From assembly GCA_036583965.1 (NCBI GenBank), contig JAZBQD010000014.1, forward strand, positions 46,588,990-46,652,989: 64,000 bases of DNA. Reading direction: 5' to 3'. The position numbers were made by a program, and so were the translations under genes. Within the stretch, counting starts at the first letter, position 1. Each line of letters opens with the position of its first letter. This stretch comes from Prunella strophiata. Its lineage: Eukaryota > Chordata > Aves > Passeriformes > Prunellidae. The notes beneath the pieces were generated by a model. The model was not told the DNA's origin. It did no database searches and saw only the letters and a list, made by a program, of their open reading frames with translations. This document shows positions 1-14,700 of this stretch, piece after piece.

Positions 1-2106
1 CACAGAAATACTTTCTCAAACATTTTGTTTGCTTCCAGCTCTTTATTCCTTGAAAAGATTTGGATCATGTTTGCTTTGCAGGTCAGAGACACCTGCCTTT
101 TGGCCACCATCCACAGCTTATGGATGATGCATACCTGTCTCCTATCCAGTGGCTTTGGATGAGATCAGATTTTGGATGAGATGCAGTTTAGTAGGTGTAA
201 AGAGTCTCTCATGGCTCTGAATGTTATTTTGTTTAAATTCCCTTTAGTTTGTCTTGAGCAGTTTTTAAATGCAATATCATTTCAAGCTTTCACAAATTAT
301 TTCATTGCTGACCAACAGACTGCATTTCCTGAAAGAGCTGTTTCAGGTTAAAGTGTGAGCTCATTCCTAATACCTTCGGTCTGTCAATACTTCTGTGACT
401 AAATTTGAATTATTCTAGTCTATAATTTCTTCTGTTAAAACCTGGAATTCAGCATTTTGTAATGGTTGGTTCTAAAAGAGATTTGTCACCATGAAGAACT
501 ATTAGTGACATATTTTCCCAAAGATCCCTTTGTTATATCATAAGACAGATGATTTTCAGGATCAAATACAGATTGTTTTTAGAAGATAATTAGAACAAAG
601 TCATGTATGTAATGGACATAATAACATGAAATGTTATTTTGTTTTTAGCTTGGGATATGAGAATTTCACATTCATTTCATGTCGTCTTTTCTTGTGCTTT
701 TTCTGACATAATTTTTTTTTTTAAAATATATTTGAGGAATTCAATTTACAGTCATGTTATCTACAGGAAGTATATATAGTAAATTTTTCAGTTTGTACAT
801 TTTTTCCTTAATATTTCTTTTTGAGTTTTTTTAAATTGTTCCATGTACCTTGAATAATTCAGAGGTACTGAACTCTAATTGTTCTCAAATTTGTATTTTT
901 TTTAATATTTGAAATGGTAATTTTATAAATTGATATAATATGTGGCATTTCTTATCGACCTTTGTATTTACATCATTAAATACATTTTCAGTGACGAACA
1001 TTTCTCTGTGACTTAAAGAAACATCAAACTTAGTACAATTTATCAATGAGTGAATACAGGGTAAGATTCTGCTCCTGCCTTTATTTACTACTTAAGAAAC
1101 CTGGAGCTTTATTAGACACCTTCATTTTACTATATGTTTCCCTGAAGCATACAGACAGCCACAAAATAGATGTCTGCAGGCATGGTTGCAAGGATGAAGG
1201 TGGAGAGACAGATGATACCATAGAGTAGGGTATAATGGGAACAATGCTACAGAGTTTATGACTTCCATAAGAAGTTGCTGTCATGGACACTTTATTACCA
1301 GGCACCTCAGGAACATCAGAAGCAGTGGTCTTAAAACCTACCTTTAGTTCCCATTACGCTGAGTAACTGCTCACCAATTGCTAGTAAAATTTCCATCACT
1401 GATTATCTTTAGCAGGATATTCCTGCATATTACTGAATGATTAGTTAAAACTTCACCAAAGTTGCTGGACTTGCAAGAGGAATTGCTTCCTCATTAAGCA
1501 GTGATGTTAGGTGATCCTTTAGCCTCTTGTGAGCATAGAGAAAAGAAAGGAAAACTGTTTCCTTGTGGATATTCCTTCAACTCTTCAGAGCCTGTTCCAT
1601 TCTGTCCTCAAGCTGGCTCTGAAAAGCCATTAAAATGCAAAAGGATGTGCAGATAATGAACAACCCTGGGCTTCGTGGAGAAATTTTGGGATGAGATATG
1701 TTAAGCCTAGACTTTAGCTGTTAGCCTCACTAATCAGCATAGTCCTTTTGGTCCCTTTGGGCCTCAGAGGCATTTTTTTTTTAATTGGGGCATCAATATG
1801 CACATAGCTGTCTTGAATGGTGGAAACATCCCTGCTGCACACACCCAGTGGGGACAAAGCTGGCCAGGGTAGCAGACTGGGCTACAGCCTAAGGTAGGAG
1901 CATCACTCTTGCTCACCTGGTGTGCTTGTGCTCCTGGGGCTGCTGGGGCTGGTCTGCAGCAGGGAGCAAACTTACTTCACATGAAAATCTTAAAAGCAAG
2001 ATAGGAAAACATAACTTTCATAAAACTCCTATGTGATCAGTAGAAAACTACACTCAGAGAGAACTCAGTAGTGATTCAGTGTCAGGAATGGAAGGATGCA
2101 TGGCAT

Positions 2107-2150
2107 GGGATCTGTCTTCTTCTGCACAGGGATCTGTCTTCTTCTGCTGA
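2107..2150 (+). repeat. 22-bp tandem duplication
   Basis: Two adjacent copies beginning gggatctgtcttcttctgc. They differ only at the last few bases, so the duplication is recent. Confidence 0.9.
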
Positions 2151-3652
2151 TTTTCAGTACTTTTGTTAATGACCTAGATGATGGAAAAAGGGGTTGTTTA
2201 TTAAACCTGAAGACCATACCATGCTGGAAGTGCTGTAAGGATGCTGGAGAACAGGAGCAGGAATGCAAGGGTATTTTAACAATTTGGGAAAACTATTGTA
2301 ATTACCTTGTTTTTATGGAATTCAGTGTCCACTTTTCATTCTGTTAGAGCTCATTATTATTGTTAAACCCACAATTTTGTTCTCATTCAGATAATTTATT
2401 GGAGGTGTTCATGCTACCAGAACAAAATAGAAAGATGCACAGTTCTGGTACCCTGAAATAACTGTGGAGTTTTAGGCAAAATTTTTAAGTATTTTATGAA
2501 TTGAGACTTCAAATAATTTTCTTAATCCTTGATAATTTCACATTCCAAGTCAAAATAAGACTCTTAGGCTACATTTGCAGGAGTGTATGAAGTTAAATGG
2601 CATAAATTCAGCCTCACACCTTACTGCTTTAGCACACATCTTATAAATATGTAAGTATTAATATGAATATAAATACTCATACAAAGGAGTAGCATATTGC
2701 ATCATTAAAATATATAAATTCATAAACCTTATTAATGTGGAAGCAATGTGGGTTCACTTTAGCAACTTGACAAACCTTTGCCCCATACATTTGTTTGTAC
2801 CACGCTGTTCTAAGAAACATGCTTTTCAAAAAATAATTGCCCTAAGAAGTGTGAATCACTACCCTGAAAATAAACACAGAGACCCTCAGTGGATCCTTGG
2901 CACCTTCGTTTTCATTAGGAACTTTCACATTTATCTCTTTGTTTTATGCCTGTTACAAAGAATTATAGTCCCCCTGGAGACATTGGATTAGGGATTATAA
3001 AATCAATGTGGTGTAAAACCCTTGTTCCAGCACTTTCAAGCCACCCCCACAGAATGGGAAAAGGCCAGCTGGACCCTGACCCACCGGGTGGGACAACATT
3101 GCCCAGCTGAATGATCTCTTCAGGAACAGCTAACTTGACAGCCTGTGTAAAGCTAGATAAGCAGAGATATTAGTGTTCACTGAGATATAAATAATTATTC
3201 AGCTCACCAAGCAAGGTAGCGCTGCACCCTGCAGGACCTAAATCAGATGGCTCAGTATGAGCCAAAATGCACTGGATTCACTGCCAGATTATTCAGCTTA
3301 ATTAGCACTTCAGACTTGGTCAAGATAGTTGACTTTTCTTAAAACAAATAATTAGAACTGGTAGCATCTGGAAGGATTACATTCTTTCAAGGTCCTATAT
3401 TCATATATACGCAAATACACTATTTTTCTGTGATGTAACCATTAATTTTAAATCTAGTGACTATTTCTGTATGTATCATGTTTAAGAGATAACTTGAAAG
3501 AATAGTTAAAAAAATACTGCTTGCCCACAAGAAAAAGTGTCAGATAAAATCTTTATTAGGGGAAAAATAGCATTGCTTTTAATGAACCAGATTATACAGC
3601 ATAGTGCACTTTTTCTATTCAGCTCTGAAAAGGGACAAACATGATAAACTAT

Positions 3653-3681
3653 CCCATGGAAAACCACCCCATGGAAAACCA
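3653..3681 (+). repeat. 15-bp tandem duplication
   Basis: cccatggaaaacca occurs twice with a period of 15 bases. Confidence 0.85.
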
Positions 3682-6600
3682 TACTTTTATAGTCTTTGTC
3701 TAATGTGCATAACAAAGATGTTTAGTTAATTTGGATGTTTAAATTAACATGTGTTTATCCAAACCAATAAAAAACTTCCAGTTTCTCTAAAAAGCATTCA
3801 ATATGTCTGTGAATCTTTATTGACCTTTACTTAAACACAAAATGTTGATTCCAGTAGCGTGGATTAAATCTATTACTAATGACTAAAATCAACATAAACC
3901 CAGGAGCAAAATGAAAATTGTTTTTCAACAAATTCAACAGTTTCCTGACTTCAGCAGCCTCTGCCTTACACATGGCATGGGAAGAAAGCAGTGCAATGCA
4001 TGCATTCATGTTGTCACCACTGCATGCTGTATCAAATGTGAGAGACAAAAAGTGGAGCATGTGTTGTTTCGATACCAAGATAATTTTCTTGTAAAGATGG
4101 TTTGCTATTGTTTACATAATGAATTTGGTTTAATTACAAATTTGCATATTTAATTACATAGATGTCAATTTACTAACCAGTAGAGTTCTCAGAAAAACAG
4201 ACATGGATGTTATTGTTTAAGGTAACATTACATTTGAGAGGTGATGCAGTAAGAGTCTAAACATTGCATGTGTTTCCTAATGAAAATTCTTTCTTCAGTA
4301 AGAGTAACAAGAAAGTGGATCTGGTGTGATACCTCTCCTACAACTAACAGCTCATTTTTCATGTTTTCCAGTCTAGTTTAGACCAAAAAGGAACTCCTGC
4401 AAAAATAACATATTTTTTCTATTTTATATTGGCAATTTTTCCTTCAAAAAGCTGTAGGTTCAGAACAGATATGAAAAAGAACATTCTGACTTCAAGCTTA
4501 GACTGCAAAAAGGGAACCCAAGCAGGACAGAAGAGTGTCAATGCTCCTGTTGTTAGTGACCAGCCAAAGTCTGGCCACAGCTCGTGATCATTTTCTCACA
4601 CAAACGTTTTCACTTCAAAAATTATTCTATTAAAATCAAAGAGATTAGGTAGCTGGCAAGAGAAGTGACTCATCTCATGCTGTCTCTCCTGTCCTCTGCC
4701 TAAACCCCAGGCACATGCTCCCATCACACTCATTAGAAGGGGGAGAGTGACCTGGTCCCTTGCCTGTCCTGGAAACAACTGCTAATCTCTGGGGAAGGAC
4801 TTGAAAGTCACAAATGACAGTGAAGTACCAAGCTCCTAACTGAACCTTTGAAAATACCCTAAACATTTTTCTTTCACAAAACAGTGATGCACATGTTTTC
4901 TGCTTTCCATGGCCTGCTTTTCTTCACAGTGATTCATAAGTCCAGTGAAGCATATTTCTTTTACTCAATGTACCTTAAAATTAATGAATCAGAGCACGTT
5001 CTCTTTATTAAGAAAATAATATAATTTTTCTCTACTAACCTAAAATACACCTAGGTTTCCCTAAGAACTTTATGCCTGACTGTAATAAATTACAGTATAT
5101 CAGCTTGCTATTACCATAAAATAATTGAGGTGTCCTTTCTGTTGAATTCAAATTTCATACTCTAAACCCAAGCTTCTGTCTTCAAATCTCTAACTCTGTT
5201 AACACTTCATTTTGGCCCTGGAGTAGATCTGTGGTGTACATTAGGAGATAGCCTGAGGACAATGAATGCCTTGGATGGGGTACCATGTGTGCAGATTGCA
5301 GAAGTATAGGATAGTTGTATACAAAGGTCATCATAAGATTTAGACCTGAAACTATCTAATTCTGTTAAAAAACCTCATTTCCAAGCAAGGCAGACAGTGT
5401 GGCATTAAGGGCTTGGGTTTATGTTTCAGAAGTGTCATTGGTATCCTTTACTTTCCCCAGTGAGTTTCCTCAGCACCAAACACACAGCGTGTCCCCAGCT
5501 GGTGAGGAAAGTTGAACTCACATGTCCTGCTTTCCAGGAGGAAACCTTAAGCATTAGGGATAATTAGGGCCTAAGGTATTTTATAGTGAAACATCACCTT
5601 CTCTTCTGGAATTATTCAGCTCCAGAAGAACACAAAACTGAAAAAGTGTGCAGACCAATATAGCCTCTCTTTTAGCACATTAACACAGAGAATGTGTCAC
5701 CTCTGCATGGCTTTACAGCTTCCAGCCTGAGTCCTGACCCATGCCAGCAGCTTGGAGTAAGGACAGTCTTACCTTCCACATGAATATGCCCCATCTTCCA
5801 CTCTTCTTTTTGTGATTGTAATGCTTAGATTTTAATTTTAAAACCACTTCTATATTGCACCTTTTTTACAATAAGATCTGAAGGCAAGGTGGGTAAAAAC
5901 CTGTAATCTAAGGAAGGACACAGAAGGGAAGCTATCAGTTCTGCTAAACAGCTATCTATGGCTTGAATCTCTCCTGTGAACACGGTGGGTGTTGAAACTC
6001 CTTGTACAACTCCTTAATATTTTAGGTAAAGTAAAATATTTCTAAAGGAGTTTTGGTTAAAGAACATAATAGGTTTTGAATGGAGACTTTGTCCAATACT
6101 TGCTGCATGGACAGAGTCTCATAGAGAACCTGTTTTCCACATGCACATCTGCAGCATGCAGCATGAATTTCCCCCCTATTTTCATTTTTCTCTTATTTTT
6201 TATTCTCTTAGTTTTTTTTTAACTTGAAACTAACAATCTTTAAAGGGAAGGGATAAAGAAATATTTGAGATGAGACATCAAGAAAAAAGAAAAATAACCC
6301 AGTTAAATAAAAATGTCCCACAAGTTAACTCTAAATTACACTCTTTTCCTTCCTGCAATTCTCATTTTTCTAGCTTTTAGTGTTAAGTTATCCATGTTTG
6401 TTTAAAAAGTATGTGCATCCTCTAATAATGAACTTATGTAAAGTCCATATTAAGTGCCAACATATCCCATGGCTGACACTATAAGCCAATACCCATGTGC
6501 AATGGAAAATTTTGATTTCTGATTTGTTACTGTATTTTTAAATAAAGGAAAAAAATAATGTTGGGGACTCCTATTCATTATTTTATAGCCTTATTAATAT

Positions 6601-8434
6601 TAGCTATACAATGTGTTGAAAAAGAATATGAAGAGTGGCTCATAGTGAAAAATTTTCTTATCCAAATCCCTCAGTTCTGAGGTTCTAAGAAAAACAAATA
6701 TTTAGTAACATATTGCGTGTGTGATACAGTCTATCCTTTGAAAGGGAAGACGAACAGCTGCTGAGAAAGATAAAAAAGATGTTAATTGATAAACAGAAGG
6801 ACACCAACATAAAATGCAGCTAACAAAAATTGGTCTTGGTTTCTGAAAGTCACACACAGACTGCCTAATTGTCAATATGTACATAATTTAAGACCTTCAC
6901 CAGACAGTTATCATATTGCTAAACATTGCTAAGTTTTATAGAAAATACCACCTTGAATGTCAGAAATTCAGTCTGCAAAATAGAAAAATTGTTGATGAAG
7001 GATGTATGGGGCTGCAGTCCCTGAAACTTCTCATGACTGCCAGGCAGAAATGAATGACAGGAATATACCTCATGTGCATAGAGCTAACAAGTCAAATTTT
7101 AGAGGAAAAAGAGGAGTATAAACTAATTCATGAAGTGTAGCATAGCTTAATCAAAAGAACCATTTTAAATTGAATAGTCAGACATAACCAAAAAAGCCAT
7201 TACATCTTTTAGCAAAAAATACCCATCCCTGTATTAACAATCTTGCTGTTCATGAGAGGACTGCATTGGTGTGCAGTTGCTGAGAGCAGAGGCACTGAAA
7301 TAACCTTGCATGCCTTTGCCTACAGAGTTTCAGCAACCTAGGGCAAGAGCAGGGATGGGCATGAGTTATGGTCAGGCCAGAAGACCTGTTATGTTTGTCA
7401 GACTCCAGGCCACAGCAGCCAGGCTGCCCTCCTGCTCCAGACCTTTGTTTTCCACTGACCACATGGTTGTGGGGAAGGAAAGTCTTGACCTCTGGGCAGA
7501 GGAGGGGAATGTGAGTGTTCATCTCGCATTTTTGCAATAGAGCAGGGACTTGCAGAGAGGAATCCTTTCCATTTGACATCTTCTGAAAAAATAAAATGGT
7601 TGTGAAGCTCAGTGAGGTTTGTGTGGGGCACCAGCAGGCAGTCACTAACACTGTATGGGAAGCTTTTCCCTAGGGAAACCAATATGAGTATCATGCATGC
7701 AGGTGGGCACATGGCAGCCCATCCCATGGAAAGATGAAGCTGTGCCATTCCCCAGCTGTGGCAGCCTCTGTAGTGCCTTCAGCTGCATCCTACATACAGA
7801 AATACCACCTGATGGAATGCAATCCTCAAAAAATGGAAGTGTTTACATTCTTGGCATGGTGGTGGTGAAGGAAAACCTCACATTTGTCTGAAAGTGAAAG
7901 ACAAAGAAGGCCTTACCAGCCTACATTTTTGAATGGAAGGATGAGCACACAACTTCACTTTTACCAGTAATATGATTGCTCCCAGCAGGGGACAGTATGT
8001 GCTAAAATACAGCAGCATGTGCCTAATTATACAATTACACCCACACATCCCTGTCACCCACTCTTTGCAATTTTCATCTGAGAAGACAAGCAGAGTTTAA
8101 ATACAGCATTTTTTGGTTCTGGGTGTAAAACCTCTCACACAGTCCATCTCCTTAGGATCCGTGTTTGTATATGTGCAAATGCTGCCCAAAACCTCAACTG
8201 AGCCCCAATACACACTACAATATTAAATACATACTTCTCTTACTGCAGCAATAGGGCATGCAGGGGTCACATGAATCCTTGAGGCTGGACATTGCTACCA
8301 GAGATGAAACACCACAGACAAAACAAGTTTTGTTAGTGAAGGATACACCCTTCATAAGTGGATCAAAAAAAGAGCTGTGGAAATTGCCTGAAAGAAGTTG
8401 GTGTTAGGATGTAGCTGTAAAACATCAGGCAGGG

Positions 8435-8457
8435 AAAAAAAAAAAAAAAAAAAAAAA
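8435..8457 (+). repeat. A23 homopolymer
   Basis: Uninterrupted run of A. No retroposon body was recognised beside it. Confidence 0.95.
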
Positions 8458-10772
8458 CTAAGGAAAAAAAGAATGCATGACTAATACAAAATGTAAATAT
8501 GTATAAGTGGTGAGATAAAATTATCTTTTCTTTTTATTCACTGTTCCACTATGGAAATATATCTTACTAATTTCAGAAGAACTAATATTTATTAAAATAG
8601 GAACACTATTTATATATACTTACATTGCTTCAGTCATACCACCGTACCAGCTTCTTAGCTTGTATCTGTGTTCTGGGATATATTGTAGACTTTAATATAA
8701 TCTGCCTGTTCTGGGGAGTCAGATGTCATGTTCTGCTTGGTCTCTTTGGATCATGCCTGTTTCTGAATTAATGTGAACCACGACTTCACTGAACATGTTG
8801 AAAATATTTAGCAATGCAAAGCTACACAGTGAAGTTACATACTGGTAAACTCATTAGGTTTGGACCAAGACTGGATCCAAGCCCATATCAATTGTGAAAA
8901 CATGAAAATATAATTTACTGACAATGTAAAACTAATGTTATAAGTGTCACAGAAGATGTATTTAGTGAAGTAGCTATGGGATAGATTTTGCATTTTCTTA
9001 TGAGGCAGATATAAGTGCTGTTGGTGCTGCTTCTGGCCAAGAAAAGTTTCTGCACCTCTTTCTTTTAGGGTACAAGACTGTTGGACTGTGAAGGGCAGTC
9101 AGATTACTCTTTTTTTTCTCCTGCTGATAATTTAAACCTGATACTTGTAACCCTCTCTTCAAAGGTGAGAGTGTATGCTAGGGAATGTTAAGAATATTTG
9201 GTTTATCTATGCTTCTTTATCCAGATTACTATGCATGAAAAAGGTTAGAGCCTACCAAAATTACTATTTCAAGGACATTGAACACAGGTTGTCTACTTCA
9301 CAAGTAAGGCAGCAAAAGCATTTTGACATTAGGTTCAAATGCCAACAACAGCAAGCTTCAGATTTCAAATTTCTTTGCATGATTTATAAGGAGCAACAGA
9401 GAGGATAAAATAGAATCCTCACCAATGAAAACTAAAAGTGAAAACACTTCCGTATCTCAGCCCACAGGCTGAATTTCTCTCTCTCTCTGTAATCCAAAGT
9501 ATGCTACTTATTTCTTCATAGCTGGACACAATAAGGGTAGTGGGGTCCTTGCATCCACCAGAACGAAAGATCCAAGATCAGGATCCTGCTATACACATCT
9601 GGACATAAAAAGAAAGATGAAAATATACTATATACTTCCCATATACTTCCAAAGCTGCTAAATGTGATACTGTCTCTTGAAATGCAGTAGCTTATTTGAA
9701 ATGTGGTGGCTGACTCCATATGTGTGTTCCTTAGAGGTCTGCAAAGCAAAACTAATTTCCTTGAAACATATTTTTAAGCCTGCCATGAAAGAGTTATTCT
9801 GAGGAAAAAATGCTTTTCTCACCAGGGAAAACTTAGCAGGCCTGTTCCTGGGGCCTCAGCTGCTTGGCTATTGGGTCTCATTTCATTTTGGAGATGAACC
9901 TTGCAGATATTCTAGGCCTAGATATGGGCCAGAGGCCAAGGAAAAGAACAATCCTATATGGCTGACCTAAGCAAAAGGAGATAAAAAGCATTCAAGTGAG
10001 CACATGGATTCAAACTCGAAAGTCAAATAAATGCTTAGTGGGGCAACTCTGGAAACCAAGCCAGCCTGTTAATCACTAAAGGTTCATCACCACAGAAATT
10101 TTGTGACTGCTTTTTGGAAAATATTTCATTATTTTTTCACAAGTATTTTCCAAAGAAATTCAGTGCATTCTTGTTACTTACTATGTTCAGAAGATCCTAG
10201 GTGAATACATGCAGATCATGGATTTTTAGTTGAATATAGTATTTTTTTTTAATCTTGGCTTTCTAGAAAAATCAAATGTTGTAGACCTGTAATCTAAGCA
10301 CACTTTTCCCAAACACCACACATTTGTCATAAATATTCTGATTCTGTACAGTTGAAATCAGTGGAAACTTTTGCACAAAATCAGGCAAGTGGTGGGTCAC
10401 CCTACTGCCAACAAGACCTAGAGCCACCTTTGCATTTTGTATCTGATATGTAATAACCAGAATGAGCATTTCAGGAATATCAGCTTGACACATCAAAATT
10501 GTGTTACTCACAATTATTTTGAGACTGAGGTAATGCAAAAGAGCACAGTAAATACAACCTTCTTTTCTTCCTACACCCTCGCCACATGCACACAGTTGCT
10601 TGGGTATGAAACTCCAGCAAATAATCTAACACAAACATGAACTCCTTAAATGTTTAAAATATCCTGATTACAACAGTATTAAACGTGTCCCTTTACTTGG
10701 GAACTCTGGTCTTGACAGCAACTAAAATTACTTTAAACCTCGTCTCTTTTTCAGACAGAATTTCCTAGCTCC

Positions 10773-10890
10773 TGCTGTGTGGCATCTACCACTAATCTGA
10801 CATGCCAGAACAGTGGCAGAACAAAGAGGAAACTATTGTAAATGTATTTATTTTTTAAATCTGCATAAAATGAGTATTTCAGGGATGCAC
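10773..10890 (+). repeat. Diverged direct repeat, copy A
   Basis: Shares an ordered set of matches with copy B at 11,371-11,487: tgctgtgtggca, acatgccagaacagtg, gaacaaagaggaaact, then catacatttt/atttattttt, tgcataaaat, agtatttcagggatgca. Overall identity looks like about two thirds, with small indels. Either an old local duplication or two copies of an unnamed interspersed repeat. Confidence 0.6.
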
Positions 10891-11370
10891 TATTCAACCT
10901 CTGACTGCAAAGTTTAGTCACCCCTAATCAGTCTTCAGTGTAGAATTTTATCAGCAAAAGCAGAAAGAAGTAGTATCATTTCGTAACTGCATCTGGAGGC
11001 AATGAAGTGTGGGTCTGTCTGTATGGGGAAGTTACAACAAAATATGTCAGGGCATGAATTTCAAGCACAATAACTGCTATGCTCTAAGTCTCTCTGTAGA
11101 TGCTCTGCAACACTAAGACTTCGGGGGTTTATTCCAGTTTAGCTTAATCCATTTTCACAGTGGACTCCTACAGAGGAATTAGTGTCCACAGAGAGAACTA
11201 TTTCTTAAAGGAATTCTGAGATATTTTCCAACTAGACAAGCACTAATTGTTAATATATTTTAAAATATATATTTCCCCATAGTAATAAAATAACAAACCT
11301 GAGTACTTTTTCAGAGGAAATTAGAGATCCTCAGAGACTAAATCACCCCCATCTGCTGTTTTGCAACCCG

Positions 11371-11487
11371 TGTTGTATGGCAGCCTCTCCTACTTACACA
11401 TGCTAAAACAGTGCACGAACAAAGAGAAACTCTGGCACATGCATACATTTTCCAAATTTACATAAAATTAGAATTTCCAGAATGCAT
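11371..11487 (+). repeat. Diverged direct repeat, copy B
   Basis: Partner of 10,773-10,890, in the same orientation about 600 bp downstream: tgttgtatggca, acatgctaaaacagtg, gaacaaagagaaact, tacataaaat, agaatttccagaatgca. Confidence 0.6.
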
Positions 11488-11682
11488 AATGTGCCAGCCA
11501 TCTCGAAGTATTGTTAGTCTGACTTGTCTTTGAACTGGTTGGTACAGTATCGATTATATATGAAATAGGGTGTTACTTTCCCTGTAGTACAGACTGTGTT
11601 GTAGCAAATGGCATTAAAATATAAAAAAAAAAAAATGTGCCAGACTGCTCATATTAAGTGGCATGCAGAAAGCATGCATGCT

Positions 11683-11730
11683 GTTTTCTTTTTTCTTTTT
11701 TCTTTTGTCTTTTGTCTTTTTTTTTTCTTT
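11683..11730 (+). repeat. CTTTT-like pyrimidine tract
   Basis: T-rich tract with regularly spaced C or GTC interruptions (ttttctttt, ttttgtctttt). Confidence 0.85.
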
Positions 11731-14700
11731 AGTTAGGATTTAATTTTTTCATCAAGGTTTGGCTTTCCCTGCCTGAAAAATGTAAAATATAAGCAACCAG
11801 ACACGTTTCCTGAAACTGAGTTACCTGTTTCACTGATCAGAAAGTCTTATGTATTGTCCATCAAGATGGGCATCAGCCAGTGAATCACATCACTTCTAGT
11901 TGGGACCTTTCAGATACAAATATTATGATGCTAATGTGAGTGTTACTTAGTGTCAGAATTTTAGATTGATTTTCAATATCTAGAAATTTAATCCACAGCC
12001 TGAATTGCTTCAGGTCTGCCCTAATGAATGTTACTGGCATATCACATCTTTATTGATGTTATTTTTGAGACAGATATGTGAGAAGAGGGACTACACAGAG
12101 ACAGCATTTCCCTCCATTAAGAGTGCAGCAAGCCAGCCCAAGCAATATCCTGTCTGCTGAGGGTATAATGTGAGATTTATTATGAAAGTTTTCTCTGCCT
12201 TTCAAGCTTAAACAACATTATCAAACTACCATAGTTTTATTTTTTTAGGACACACTCTGAAGAAAAAAAAACATATTCATGCAGTTAAAATTGTTTGAAA
12301 ATATTAATTTTACTGATATTATTAGCAAAAGGATAAACTTAATTGTGAAATAATTCCCCCAGCATGTATTAAAAGGGTACCCTAACATTTTTTAGAATGC
12401 TTAGAACAATGAAATATGGCACATCAGCAGTATTTAAAACTGTGTTTACCAAAAGAATCTCACTGTTTGTTGAATATTTTCTTGCTCTAAATTGTGCCAA
12501 AAATTTTAATTAATCTCCTGATATTCTATTTTTTATTCTATTAAAAGAGTATGAATATGAGTAATAGTTGTTTATGTAACAGTTTTCAGGGTACAAAAAT
12601 GTCATGGAATAGAAATGAATAGGAAAAAAATCAAGGTTTCCGGGGTTTTATTTAAATATTCCCACTACACTTATTGGGAGACAATAAATTTCAGATGCTA
12701 GGTGTTAATCAGATGAGAGTAAGTTAATGGAGGGTCTCACAGCATCTCCTTATTTGTGAACTGAACATTTGTGTTACTGATATTTAGCAGCCCCTACTAA
12801 GCAGAGTTTGAGGACAGCTGAGAGAGGTTTCAACAGCCTCCAACTCTTCTGAGGAACTTCTTTGTCTTAATCTTGTTCTTCAGCTCCATAGTAATAGTAG
12901 ATCTGACCATTTTCTGGGTTTTACTAATTGCAAAATGGTTCTTAGTAGACATAAAGTAGATGTTTATTTCAGTTTTTTTCCATGTAATGATACTGTAGAT
13001 TCACACCCTGGGCTTACTGCCATAAATGCCTGTCTTCAAAGTTGAGAACATGATGCTGGAAAAGCTTGCAGACCTCATGGAGACATGCTGCTTTTGTCCT
13101 TACCAAGTAATTTCTAAAATCAGCATACTTTCACTATGTTTATCTTTCAAACATGAAAAGAGTTTGAAGTTCAAGGATTCTTTTGTTTTTGATTGGTTTT
13201 CTTACTTTTGCGTTGACACACTTTCATTTTAGTGAAAAGAACTCATCCAATCAAAGAAATTGAAGTTCTGGGGAATCATCTGGTGGTCTTTTTTTTTTTT
13301 TCCTTTCCTAGTACCAGCCTGAGTGGAAATACACATTTCTCTTGAGATGCTCTATGAATACACAGGATATGTAATGAGAAGCTATTAGACAGGATTTCCT
13401 CCATCATGTGGAAACTTCCATATCTCACTAAGGAAATAATCACTTGTGAGTCTTTCCTTGAAATTGGGTTTATCATATTTCATGGCAATTTTCATGTCCC
13501 CTTTATCCATGTATATTACTGTTTCAGCTGTACATACTGCATTTACATTTTGTGTACAGTTTCTATTTGTTGCATTGTGACTTCATATATTCTGGAGGTC
13601 TTTGTGGATGCAGAAAATATGTCAAGGTAAAGTTCCTAACAGCTTAATTATGACAATCACCTAATGTGAAGAAGCCTATCAAATAGGAAAAAACCCAAAA
13701 CCAGCACCATACATCTACTTTTATTTTCCTTTTCTAAAATACCCTAGAGACATAATGCAAACCCCAGCTTGGTTGATGCTATCTAAAATGTGGCATGGCA
13801 ACTACTTAAATGCTGATGGAATGATACACTGTGTAGTTGTAAACCAGTTTTAGACAAGTAGTTTTCTCTAACATAAAATTCTGTATTTTTTTTTGGTATA
13901 ACATTCATCACTAAGTTCTATCTACAGTGATCCAGATATTCGATAAGGAATAATTTCAATATTTTTATTCAGAACAATTTTCATGCAAACTTGCCAAAAT
14001 AATGTAACATTTTGGCATGAGCTTCAGATGGTGTTTCCAGCAGAAAATAACAACCATAAAGGATCTGTGAGTTACCCACTTCAAGAAATTTTATCTGTCT
14101 TTTGACCCACTGCTGTTTCAAAGGCAGAAAATAGGTCTGAGTACAAATATTGCCCTTGAAACTGTATTTCTCCTTATCTTGGGAACAGTGATGTACTTTT
14201 CCACCATATCTGAATTTGTTTTACACTGTACTATATTAAGTTTTCCTTACAGAGAGCAACACAGTGCTAAACTAAACATCTGACTTGATAAAAGCTGGAA
14301 TTACCTTGGAAGCCACACCCCATGAGCTGTATTTCCAATTTAAAGATAATGTTTTAAGTATCTTGATGCCCGGGTGAAATGTTCCTGAAATGGGTGAAGC
14401 CTGTGTTAGAGAATCCAAGACTACTTGAGCATACCATGAGCACAGTAATACAAACCTTTAGTCTTGCAAACTCTGAGGCTGCTGCCTGAGTGGCCACAAC
14501 AAGGAGCACTTACTGCAGTTTCTAAAGACAGCAGGGAGTAAATAAAGGCAAATACCAAGCAGCCAAAGACGAGCTTTCTGAAAGGTCACAGCAAGTCACA
14601 TTCCTGAAGAGGAGGCACCTATATTTACAGGGAAAATTCTAAAGAGATATTAAATTGTGTTGTCTGTCACACACATAGCACCTAAAACTAAAAAACACAA

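Noticed and set aside
7250..7748. Overlapping 133- and 116-codon open frames on the - strand
   Set aside because: Two overlapping frames in a locally GC-richer patch with no recognisable protein similarity and no splice context.
9330..9350. ggttcaaatgcc resembling a tRNA B-box
   Set aside because: No A-box or cloverleaf can be drawn around it.
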